Shown here piece by piece: positions 36,589 through 45,002 of a stretch of 64,000 bases of DNA (positions are counted from its first letter, which is position 1; each line of letters opens with the position of its first letter). The notes under the pieces are model-generated. The model had not been told where the DNA came from, made no database searches, and saw nothing but the letters and a program-made list of their open reading frames with translations. The DNA comes from Roseovarius sp. Its GTDB lineage: Bacteria; Pseudomonadota; Alphaproteobacteria; Rhodobacterales; Rhodobacteraceae. The position numbers and the translations under genes were made by a program. The stretch spans positions 772,001-836,000 of the forward strand of contig JAOSKR010000001.1 in assembly GCA_027493545.1 (NCBI GenBank), read 5' to 3'.

Positions 36589-38328
36589 ATGAAACCGGGC
36601 TCCCATGACCTGCGAAAAGGTCGCGCGGAACTGCGCGACGCACGCCGCGAAAGCCGGGCGCTCTACTGGTTTGTCGGCATCTTCAGTGCCTTCGTCAACC
36701 TGCTGATGCTGACCGGACCAATCTATATGCTGCAGGTCTACGACCGGGTTCTGAGCAGCCGTTCGGTGGCGACGCTGGTCGCGCTGTCGCTGCTGGTTCT
36801 TTATCTCTTTGCGATGATGGGGTTGCTGGATTACGCCCGTGGCCGGATCATGGGCCGGGTCGCGGCGCGCTTTCAGTCGCGGCTCGACCGGCGGGTGTTC
36901 GATGCGGTGGTGCGCAAATCCGCGATTGCGCCGGATCTGCGCAGCACCACCGGCCTGCGCGATCTCGAGGCGGTGCAGCGGCTGATGGCCTCGCCGGTCC
37001 TGATGGCGCTCTTTGACATGCCGTGGACGCCGGTCTTTCTGGCCGGTATCTGGGTGTTTCATCCTTGGCTGGGCATCCTGGCGATTGCCGGCGGCGTCGT
37101 GTTGATCGCGATCACCGCGCTCAACCAGGTCGTTACCCGCGAGCCCGCCCACGCCGCCAACACCGCCGCGGTGGAGGCCGAGCAGATGGCCACCCAGATC
37201 CGTGGCGAGGCGGAAATGGTGCAGGCGATGGGCATGCGCGAGGCGGCTTTCGCCCGCTGGCAGCAGACCCGCGGCCGCGCCCTGCAAAGCCAGATATCGG
37301 CTTCCGATCTGGGCGGCACGCTGACCACCGTGACCCGGGCGTTCCGGCTCTTCCTGCAATCGGCGATGCTGGGGCTCGGGGCCTATCTGGTGCTTCGGGG
37401 CGAGCTGACGGCGGGGGCGATGATCGCCGGTTCGATCCTGCTTGGCCGGGCGCTGGCTCCGGTCGAGCAGGCGATCGGGCAATGGCCGGCGGTGCAGCGC
37501 GCGCGGCAGGGCTGGGACAGCCTGGCCGAACTGCTGTCGGCGGTTCCGCCCGAGGTGCCGCGCACCACCCTGCCGCGTCCGCGCGCGCGGCTCGAGGTGC
37601 AGCGGCTGACGCTGGCGCCGCCGGGCGCCGATCAGCCTGCCTTGCGCGGTGTCAGTTTCACCGTCGAACCCGGGCAGGCGGTAGGGGTGATCGGCGCCTC
37701 GGGGGCGGGCAAGTCGACGCTGGCGCGGGCGCTGACCGGGCTCTGGCGTCCGGCGGCGGGCACGATCCGGCTCGACGGCGCGGCGCTCGACCAGTACGAG
37801 CCGGCGGCGCTGGGCCGCTATGTCGGCTATCTGCCGCAACGGGTGCAGATCTTCGACGGCACCATCGCCCAGAACATCGCCCGCCTCGCCGCCAGCCCGG
37901 ATGCCGAACAGGTGGTCGCGGCGGCGCGGATGGCCGACGCCCACGAGATGATTCTCGCGCTGCCCGACGGCTATGACACCCAGGTCAGCGCCGCCAATGC
38001 GCGGCTCTCGGGCGGGCAGATGCAGCGCATCGGGCTGGCGCGCGCGCTTTACGGCGATCCGGTGATCCTGGTTCTCGACGAGCCCAACTCCAACCTCGAC
38101 AACGAGGGCAACGCCGCCGTCAACGCCGCGATCGCCCGGTTCAAGGCGCAGGACCGTTCGGTTTTGGTGATGGCGCACCGGCCGGCGGCGATCCATGAAT
38201 GCGATCTGATCCTGATGCTCGACGGCGGACTGGTGCGCGCCTTCGGCCCCAAGGCCGAGGTGCTGCGCAAGGTGGTGCAGAACCACGAGCAGATTGCGCG
38301 CGCCGGAACCGCGGGGGGCGTGCAATGA
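36589..38328 (+). CDS. Type I secretion system permease/ATPase (PrtD family)
   Basis: 579 aa. N-terminal membrane domain with six helices beginning YWFVGIFSAFVNLLMLTGPI and Y-M-L-Q-V-Y-D-R-V-L-S-S-R-S, the PrtD/HlyB-like signature without a C39 peptidase domain. Nucleotide-binding domain: G-A-S-G-A-G-K-S-T (Walker A), N-A-R-L-S-G-G-Q-M-Q-R (signature), VILVLDEPNSNLDNEG (Walker B) and M-A-H-R-P. AAAGGA precedes the ATG. It exports C-terminally tagged (often RTX) proteins. The adaptor gene starts at its stop (ATGA). No TolC gene here. Confidence 0.93.
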   Translation: MKPGSHDLRKGRAELRDARRESRALYWFVGIFSAFVNLLMLTGPIYMLQVYDRVLSSRSVATLVALSLLVLYLFAMMGLLDYARGRIMGRVAARFQSRLDRRVFDAVVRKSAIAPDLRSTTGLRDLEAVQRLMASPVLMALFDMPWTPVFLAGIWVFHPWLGILAIAGGVVLIAITALNQVVTREPAHAANTAAVEAEQMATQIRGEAEMVQAMGMREAAFARWQQTRGRALQSQISASDLGGTLTTVTRAFRLFLQSAMLGLGAYLVLRGELTAGAMIAGSILLGRALAPVEQAIGQWPAVQRARQGWDSLAELLSAVPPEVPRTTLPRPRARLEVQRLTLAPPGADQPALRGVSFTVEPGQAVGVIGASGAGKSTLARALTGLWRPAAGTIRLDGAALDQYEPAALGRYVGYLPQRVQIFDGTIAQNIARLAASPDAEQVVAAARMADAHEMILALPDGYDTQVSAANARLSGGQMQRIGLARALYGDPVILVLDEPNSNLDNEGNAAVNAAIARFKAQDRSVLVMAHRPAAIHECDLILMLDGGLVRAFGPKAEVLRKVVQNHEQIARAGTAGGVQ

Positions 38329-39627
38329 GCGCTCCGGGGCAAGACGCATGGTCGACGCGCGGGCCCCTGACGGTGGGTCTGATCGGCCTTGTGCTGCTCG
38401 TCGGGGGCTTTGGCGCCTGGGCTGCGATGACCACGATTTCGGGCGCGATCATCGCGCCGGGGCGCATCGAGGTCGACCAGAACCGGCAGGTCGTCCAGCA
38501 CCCCGACGGTGGTGTCGTGGCGGCGATCGAGGTCGGCGAGGGCGATACCGTCACCGAGGGCAGGTGCTGATCCGGCTCGATGAAACGGCGCTGGCGTCGC
38601 GGCTGGCGATCACCGAGGGCCAGTTGTTCGAGCTGATGGCCCGGCGCGGGCGGCTCGAGGCCGAGCGCGACGGCGCGGGCGAGATCGTGTTCGACCCGTT
38701 CCTGACCGAGGCCGCTGCGGAACGGCCCGACGTCGCCCGGCTGATGCAGGGGCAAGGGCGGCTCTTTGTGGCCCGCGCCGAGTCGATCGCGCGCGAGATC
38801 GAGCAACTGAACGCGGCGCGACCAGATTTCCAACCAGATTGACGGCATCCGCGCCCAGCAGACGGCGCTGCAACGCCAGCTCGAACTGATCCGGGGATGA
38901 ATTGACCGACCAGCAGTCGCTGCTGGATCGGGGCTGGCCCAGGCGACGCGGGTGCTGGCGCTGGAACGCGAGGCTGCCCGGCTGAGCGGGCAGGTCGGCG
39001 AACTGACGGCGTCCGAGGCGCAGGCGCGCGGGCGCATCACCGAGACCGAGATCGAGATCGTCGGGCTGGGCTCGCGCCGCCGCGAGGAGGCGATCACCAC
39101 CCTGCGCGACCTGCAATACCGCGAGACTCGAGATGTTGGAGGAGCGCCGCGCCTGGTCGAACAGATGGATCGCCTCGACATCCGCGCTCCGGTCGGCGGC
39201 GTGGTCTACGATCTGGTCGTCTTCGCCCGGCGCGCCGTCGTCCGCCCTGCCGAGCCGCTGCTCTACGTGGTGCCCCAGGACCGCCCGCTGATCATCAACG
39301 CCCAGATCGAGTCCATCCATATCGACAAGGTCCATGTCGGGCAGGAGGTTGCTGCGGTTTCCCGCGCTCGACCAGCGGCGCACGCCGGAACTCACCGGCA
39401 AGGTGCTGCAAGTTTCGGCCGATGCCTTTGTCGACGAAGGCACGCGGCAGAGCTATTATCGCGTCGAAATCTCGCTCAGCGAGGGCGAGCAGGCGCGTCT
39501 GCCGGCGGGGGTTACGCTGATCCCCGGGATGCCGGTCGAGGCGTATTTGCGCACCGCCGATCACACCCCGCTGGCCTATCTGACAAAACCGCTGACGGAC
39601 TATTTCACCCAGGCGTTCCGTGAATAG
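38325..39627 (+). pseudogene. HlyD/PrtE family type I secretion membrane-fusion protein (many frameshifts)
   Basis: About 434 aa if reconstructed. N-terminal anchor (GPLTVGLIGLVLLVGGFGAW) then the lipoyl-like half IIAPGRIEVDQNRQVVQHPD, a long coiled-coil hairpin (ITEGQLFELMARRGRLEAER to LEREAARLSGQVGELTASEA), and the C-terminal L-D-I-R-A-P-V-G-G-V-V-Y-D, YYRVEISLSEGEQARLPAGV and L-I-P-G-M-P-V-E-A-Y. At least six frame changes (about 38563, 38818, 38893, 38932, 39125-39160, 39350). It bridges the ABC transporter to the outer-membrane channel. Listed as broken, but the cause is probably sequence error. Confidence 0.85.
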
Positions 39628-39720
39628 GCCGGCCGCGTTCGCCGGCGCATATCCGGTTTCCATCCGCTGTCCGACTGGCTAGCCTCTGGCGCATCTGAAG
39701 TCGAAGGAGAGAAGACACGA

Positions 39721-40179
39721 TGGGAAAATTCGAAAAGAAACTGGCCGAGATGGGCGTGACGCTGCCCGATGCGCCGGCGCCGGCGGCCAATTACGTGCCT
39801 TATGTGCGGATCGGCAACACGCTTTATGTCTCCGGCCAGCTTTCCGGGACGGCGACGGTCTGATCACCGGCAAGCTCGGACAGGACATGAGCGTCGAGGC
39901 GGGCGCGGCGGCGGCGCGGAGTTGCGCCATTGCGCTGCTGGCGCAGGTCAAGGCGGCGTGCGGCGGCGATCTCGACCGCCTGCGTCGGGGTGGCCAAGCT
40001 CACCGGCTATGTCAACTCGACCCCGATTTCGGCGACCAGCCGCTGGTTATCAACGGCGCCTCGGACCTTTCGCCGAGGCGCTGGGCGAGGCCGGCCGGCA
40101 TGCGCGCGCTGCGGTATCGGCGGTGGCGCTGCCCCTTGGCGTGGCGGTCGAGGTCGAGGGTATCTTCGAGATCGAATGA
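39721..40179 (+). pseudogene. RidA (YjgF/YER057c) family protein (several frameshifts)
   Basis: About 153 aa when pieced together: MGKFEKKLAEMGVTLPDAPA, then NYVPYVRIGNTLYVSGQLS, LITGKLGQDMSVEAGAAAAR, V-K-A-A-C-G-G-D-L-D, LTGYVNSTP, FGDQPLVINGASDL and AVSAVALPLGVAVEVEGIFE. This is the longer RidA-like group (TdcF-related, ends V-E-V-E-G-I-F-E-I). Frame changes near 39849, 39988, 40021 and 40075. Likely deaminates reactive enamine/imine intermediates. Overlaps the following GDPD gene (ATGA). Confidence 0.82.
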
Positions 40180-40946
40180 CGCCGCTGCCGGGCGTCTTCT
40201 TGCGCCGACCACTGGCGCATCGGGCACTGCACGACGTCGCGCGGGGGCGGCCCGAGAACTCGCGCGCGGTGGTGCGCGCCGCAGTGGTGGCGGCGGGCTA
40301 CGGCGTCGAGATCGACCTGCAGCTCAGCCGCGACGGCTGCGCGATGGTGTTTCACGACGATGACCTCGGCCGGCTGACCGACGAGAGCGGCCCGGTGCGC
40401 CAGCGCGATGCGGCCGAGGCTGCGCGGTATCCGTCTGCGCGGCGGCGACGAGGGCATCCCCGATCTGGCGCAGGTGCTGGCGCTGGTCGCGGGCCGGGCG
40501 CCGATCCTGGCCGAGATGAAGGATCAGCACGGGGCCATGGGCGAGACCGACGGTGCGCTGGAGCGCGCCGTCGCGCGCGCCATCGCCGGTTACGAGGCCG
40601 CTGGCGCTGATGTCGTTCAATCCGCACATGGTGGCGCATATGGCGCGGCTCGCCCCGGGGTGCCACGCGGCATTGTCAGCTGCGCCTTCGCCCCGGCGAA
40701 CTGGCCGATGCCTGGGCGCGGCCACCCGCGCCCGGCTGCGCGGCATTCCCGATTACGACCGCGCCGGGTGCAGCTTCATCAGCCACGAGGTCGGGATCTG
40801 CGTCGCCCCGCGCGTGGCCGAACTCAGGCAGGCGGCGCGGCGGTGCTGGCGTGACGGTGCGCTCGGCCAAGGCGGAGGCGCGCGGGCGCGGCAGGTGGCC
40901 GACAACATCACGTTCGAGGGCTACCGCCGCGGCGATCCTGGCCTGA
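40176..40946 (+). pseudogene. Glycerophosphodiester phosphodiesterase (several frameshifts)
   Basis: About 256 aa reconstructed. GDPD catalytic residues are visible: A-H-R-A-L-H-D, G-R-P-E-N-S, G-V-E-I-D-L-Q-L-S-R-D-G and V-F-H-D-D-D-L-G-R-L-T, then in other frames GIPDLAQVLALVAGRAPILA with E-M-K-D, ALMSFNPHMVAHMARLAPG and RQVADNITFEGY. The stop at 40944-40946 gives the expected ...A-A-I-L-A end. At least four frame changes between 40420 and 40930. Hydrolyses glycerophosphodiesters to glycerol 3-phosphate and alcohol. Confidence 0.82.
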
Positions 40947-41001
40947 TCTCGCGGGGCCCGCGGCCACAGATTGGGGGAAGGTCAGGCGAGGCAGGGACGC
41001 G

Positions 41002-42190
41002 ATGGACGGAGCCGCGATCACCATCACCGTGCATGAGCGGATCGCGGCCATCGGCGCGGCGGTCTGGGATGCCTGCGCCTGCCCCGAGGCGGCGGATGGC
41101 GGGCGCCCTTGCGACCCCTTCACCACCTATCGGTTTCTCGCGGCGCTCGAGGACAGCGGCTCGGTCGGCCCGGCACCGGCTGGCAGCCGCACTATCTGAC
41201 CGCCGAGACCGGCGGGCAGGTGGTGGCCTGCGCGCCGCTCTACCTCAAGAGCCACAGCCATGGCGAATACATCTTCGATTTCAACTGGGCGCACGCCTAT
41301 GAGCGCGCCGGGCGGGCGCTATTACCCCAAGCTGCAGATCGCGGTGCCGTTCACGCCGGTCACCGGCCGGCGCCTGCTGACCCGGCCGGGGTTCGAGGCC
41401 GAGGGCGCGCGGCGCTGATCGGCGGCGCGGTCGAACTGGCGGGGGCACAACGACATGTCCTCGCTCCATGTCACGTTTTGCACCGGCGCCGAGGCAGAGG
41501 CGGGTGCGGCGATGGGGCTGATGGAGCGCCTGACCCAGCAGTTTCACTGGCTCAACCGAGGGCTACGCCGATTTCGATGCGTTTCTGGCAAGGCTTTCCT
41601 CGCGCAAGCGCAAGACGATCCGCAGGGAGCGCCGGCAGGCGGGCGAATTCGGCGGCGACATCCTTGTCTTGACCGGCGCCGGGATCGAGCCGCGCCACTG
41701 GCAGGCGATGTGGGACTTCTACCAGGATACCGGCGCGCGCAAATGGGGCATGCCGTATCTCACGCGGGCGTTCTTCGAGATCGCCGCCGAGCGGCTCAAG
41801 GACGACATCCTGATGGTGATGGCCGAACGCGGCGGACGCCCCATTGCCGGCGCCATGAACCTGATCGGGCGAGAGGCGCTTTTCGGCCGCTATTGGGGCT
41901 GCACCGAGCACCACCCGTGCCTGCATTTCGAACTTTGCTACTATCGGGCCATCGAATACGCCATCGGCCACGGGCTGGCGCGGGTCGAGGCCGGCGCCCA
42001 GGGCGAGCACAAGCTGATGCGCGGCTATCTGCCCCGGCAGACCCATTCGCTGCACTGGATCGCGGACGGTGGTTTCGCCGAGGCGGTGGGCCGCTATCTG
42101 GAGGCCGAGCGCGCGGCGGTGGGCGAGGATATCGAGGTGCTCACGGGCTACGGCCCGTTCCGCAAGGACCGAAGGGAGGAAAGAGAGTGA
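41002..42190 (+). pseudogene. FemAB-like / DUF482 GNAT-fold protein (several frameshifts in 5' half)
   Basis: About 396 aa reconstructed: ITITVHERIAAIGAAVWDAC and D-P-F-T-T-Y-R-F-L-A-A-L-E-D-S-G-S-V, then [72 protein letters not shown], and an intact C-half including [20 protein letters not shown] and [20 protein letters not shown]. This is the PF04339-type (peptidogalycan/FemAB-like) family. At least four frame changes before 41660. Function in the cell is unknown. The stop overlaps phhB. Confidence 0.8.
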
Positions 42191-42483
42191 CCGAACACCT
42201 GAGCGACACCGCCCGCAAGACCACGCTCGCGCCGCTGCTGGAGATGGGCTGGCGGATGGACGACGAGCGCGACGCGATCGTCAAGACCTTCGTCTTCGAC
42301 AACTTCGTCGAGGCGTTCGGTTTCATGACCCGTGCCGCGATCTGGGCCGAGAAATGGAATCACCACCCGGAATGGTCGAACGTCTACAAGACCGTCGAGG
42401 TGACGCTGACCACCCACGATGTCGGCGGGCTCAGCCCGCTCGACGTCAAGTTTGCGCGCAAGCTCGACACGCTGGCGGGGTAG
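42187..42483 (+). CDS. phhB: 4a-hydroxytetrahydrobiopterin dehydratase (pterin dehydratase)
   Basis: 98 aa from a GTG overlapping the upstream stop (GTGA), with GGAGG just before it. Diagnostic motif: [31 protein letters not shown], with the H-H-P and T-H catalytic histidines. Recycles pterin cofactor after aromatic hydroxylation, or serves molybdopterin-related roles. Phenylalanine hydroxylase is not in the window. Intact, and followed by a good terminator. Confidence 0.93.
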   Translation: MTEHLSDTARKTTLAPLLEMGWRMDDERDAIVKTFVFDNFVEAFGFMTRAAIWAEKWNHHPEWSNVYKTVEVTLTTHDVGGLSPLDVKFARKLDTLAG

Positions 42484-42582
42484 TGCGCGCGCCACGGGTC
42501 TCGGCCCGGATCGCCTGCGGCCGAGGTGGTGCCGGTTGTGCCATCACAATGGTGTGCATCGGGTCAGGTCTGATCCGTCACG

Positions 42583-42611
42583 CCCCGGCCTCCGAGCCGG
42601 GGTTATTTTTT
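42583..42611 (+). terminator. Rho-independent terminator after phhB
   Basis: CCCCGGC, loop CTCCGA, GCCGGGG, then TTATTTTTTC. A perfect 7-bp GC stem with a clear U-tract, 99 bases after the phhB stop; it also separates phhB from convergent pgm. Confidence 0.88.
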
Positions 42612-42653
42612 CGACCGCGAGACCGGTTTGACACTGCGTGGAACAAGTCCCCG

Positions 42654-44150
42654 TCAGATCGTCTGGTCGTAGGCGCCCACTGACGCCTCGGAGCGGATCA
42701 CCGCGTCGATGTCGGCGAAGATGGCACGCATCTCGGCCTCGCTCTCGCTGCTTTCGCAGACCACCACCAGATTGGGGGTGTTGGAACTGGCGCGCACCAG
42801 CCCCCAGCTGCCGTTGTCGAGGATGACGCGGGCGCCGTTCACCGTGACCACCTCGGCGATGGGCCGCCCGGCAAGCGGCTGGCCGGCCTCGTGGCGCGCC
42901 ACAAGTTTGGCCACCAGCCGGTCGAGCACGCTGTACTTCTCCTCGTCCGGGCAGTGGGGCGACATCGTGGGCGTGCTCCAGGTCTGCGGCAGGGCGCGGC
43001 GCAGATCGGACATCGAACGGTCGGGGTGGCGGTCGAGCATCTTGCAGATTTCCACCGCCACGCGCAGCCCGCAGTCGTAGCCGCGCCCGATCGGCTCGGC
43101 CAGGAAGTAGTGACCCGACTTCTCGAAGCCGGCGAGCGCGCCCAGCGCCTTGACCCGGCGTTTCATGTGGCTGTGGCCGGTCTTCCAGTAGTCTGCCCGG
43201 GCGCCGTTTTCGCGCAGCACCGGGTCGGAGGCAAAGAGCCCGGTCGATTTGACGTCCGCGACGAAGATGGAACCGGGATAGAGGTGCGAGAGATCCCGGG
43301 CGAGGATCACGCCAACCTTGTCGGCGAAAATCTCCTCGCCCTCGTCGTCGACCACGCCGCAGCGGTCGCCGTCGCCATCGAACCCCAGTGCCAGATCGGC
43401 GCCCGCCTCGCGTACCGCGCGGGACATGTCGTGCAGCATCTCCATCGCCTCGGGGTTGGGGTTGTAGTGCGGGAAGGTGTAGTCGAGCCGGTCATGCAAA
43501 CCCACCACCTCGACCCCGATCCGTCGCAGAAGGGTGGGCGCGAAATGCGACGCGGTGCCGTTGCCGGTGGCGCAGACCACCCTGAGCGGCCGCGACATGC
43601 GGAAATCGCCGGCGAGATCGTCGAGATAGGCCTCGCGCACGCCGGGGGCGAATTCATAGCTGCCGCCCGGCTGCGCCTCGCCCGCGCCGGTCAGGACGAT
43701 ATCGCGCAATTCCGCCATCTCGTCGGGGCCGTGGGTGAGCGGACGCTCGAAACCCATCTTGACCCCGGTCCAGCCGTTGGGGTTGTGGCTGGCGGTCACC
43801 ATCGCCACCGCCGGCACGTCGAGGTGGAACTGCGCGAAATAGGCCATCGGCGACAGCGCCGGGCCGATGTCCCTGACCCTTATGCCGGCCTGCATCAGCC
43901 CCAGCATCAGCGCCTGCTTGATCGCCAGCGAATAGTCGCGATAGTCGTTGCCGACCGCGATTTCGGGGGCGATGCCGCGGCGGTGCATCTGGGTGCCGAG
44001 CCCCAGCCCCAGCGCGGTGATGCCGGGCAGGTTGATCTCTTCGGGGTATTTCCAGCGCGCGTCGTATTCGCGAAAGCCGGTGGGCCGGATCATCGGGTCG
44101 CGCAGGAACTCCCCGGTGTTGGGGGTCACGTCGGGCAATGGTCGGGTCAT
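42654..44150 (-). CDS. Phosphomannomutase/phosphoglucomutase
   Basis: 498 aa alpha-D-phosphohexomutase (AlgC/ManB type) supplying mannose-1-P or glucose-1-P for surface sugars. The phospho-Ser loop is M-V-T-A-S-H-N-P-N-G, the metal loop G-F-D-G-D-G-D-R, the sugar loop G-F-E-K-S-G-H-Y-F and the phosphate loop R-A-S-S-N-T-P-N-L. Last gene of the kpsT-kpsE-kdsA-pgm cluster, 15 bp after kdsA. Full length. A huge open frame lies antisense to it, a composition artefact. Confidence 0.93.
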   Translation of the reverse strand: MTRPLPDVTPNTGEFLRDPMIRPTGFREYDARWKYPEEINLPGITALGLGLGTQMHRRGIAPEIAVGNDYRDYSLAIKQALMLGLMQAGIRVRDIGPALSPMAYFAQFHLDVPAVAMVTASHNPNGWTGVKMGFERPLTHGPDEMAELRDIVLTGAGEAQPGGSYEFAPGVREAYLDDLAGDFRMSRPLRVVCATGNGTASHFAPTLLRRIGVEVVGLHDRLDYTFPHYNPNPEAMEMLHDMSRAVREAGADLALGFDGDGDRCGVVDDEGEEIFADKVGVILARDLSHLYPGSIFVADVKSTGLFASDPVLRENGARADYWKTGHSHMKRRVKALGALAGFEKSGHYFLAEPIGRGYDCGLRVAVEICKMLDRHPDRSMSDLRRALPQTWSTPTMSPHCPDEEKYSVLDRLVAKLVARHEAGQPLAGRPIAEVVTVNGARVILDNGSWGLVRASSNTPNLVVVCESSESEAEMRAIFADIDAVIRSEASVGAYDQTI

Positions 44151-44165
44151 GTAAAAATCCTGAAA

Positions 44166-44999
44166 TCAGAGGCGGATCGGCCGGGCCTTGGCCAGTTGGT
44201 CGAACTGCATCAGCGTCTCGATCAGCGCCGGCATCTCGGCGAGCGGCACCATGTTGGGCCCGTCCGAGGGTGCGCTGTCGGGGTTCTCATGAGTTTCGAT
44301 GAAGACCCCCGCCACGCCGATTGCCACCGCCGCGCGCGCCATGACGGGGGCGAACTCGCGCTGCCCTCCGGAACTGCTGCCCAGGCCTCCGGGCTGCTGC
44401 ACCGAATGGGTGGCGTCCATCACCACCGGATAGCCCGAGCGCGCCATCTGCGGCAGCGCGCGCATGTCCGCCACCAGCGTGTTGTAGCCGAAGGTTGTGC
44501 CGCGCTCGGTCAGGATCAGGCGGGTGTTGCCGGTGCTTTCCAGCTTTTCGATCACGCCGGCCATGTCCCACGGCGCCAGGAACTGTCCCTTCTTGACGTT
44601 GATCGCGGCGCCGGTCTCGCCGGCGGCGATCAGCAGGTCGGTCTGGCGGCAGAGAAAGGCGGGGATCTGCAGGATGTCGGCGACCGCGGCCACCTCGGCG
44701 CACTGGTCGGGCAGGTGGACGTCGGTCAGTACCGGCAGGCCCAGCGCGTCGCGGACCGATTGCAGCATCTTAAGCCCCGCCGCCATGCCCGGCCCGCGCT
44801 TGCCGCCGATGGCGCTACGGTTGGCCTTGTCGAAGGACGCCTTGAAGACGTATTGCGCGCCCGTCGCGGCGCAGGCCTCGGCCATCCGGCCGGCGATCAT
44901 CTGGGCGTGATCGGCCGATTCCAGCTGGCACGGCCCGGCGATCACCGTCAGTGGCCGGTCATTGCCGATGCAGAGCCCGGAGAGGGCGACGTGTTTCAT
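44166..44999 (-). CDS. kdsA: 3-deoxy-8-phosphooctulonate (Kdo-8-P) synthase
   Basis: 277 aa. Condenses PEP with arabinose 5-phosphate. Motifs: TVIAGPCQLESADHAQMIAG, F-K-A-S-F-D-K-A-N-R-S, G-P-G-M-A-A-G-L, LTDVHLPDQCAEVAAVADIL, Q-I-P-A-F-L-C-R-Q-T-D-L-L and DATHSVQQPGGLGSSSGGQR. The metal-type residues (Cys in G-P-C-Q, His, Glu, D-A-T-H) deserve attention: C-Q-L-E-S occurs in many KdsA. It starts 3 bp after kpsE, so Kdo synthesis is tied to capsule export genes. Confidence 0.96.
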   Translation of the reverse strand: MKHVALSGLCIGNDRPLTVIAGPCQLESADHAQMIAGRMAEACAATGAQYVFKASFDKANRSAIGGKRGPGMAAGLKMLQSVRDALGLPVLTDVHLPDQCAEVAAVADILQIPAFLCRQTDLLIAAGETGAAINVKKGQFLAPWDMAGVIEKLESTGNTRLILTERGTTFGYNTLVADMRALPQMARSGYPVVMDATHSVQQPGGLGSSSGGQREFAPVMARAAVAIGVAGVFIETHENPDSAPSDGPNMVPLAEMPALIETLMQFDQLAKARPIRL

Positions 45000-45002
45000 G
45001 GG

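Noticed and set aside
33374..38349. Long minus-strand frames opposite the PBP and PrtD genes
   Set aside because: Shadows of intact sense genes with full motif sets.
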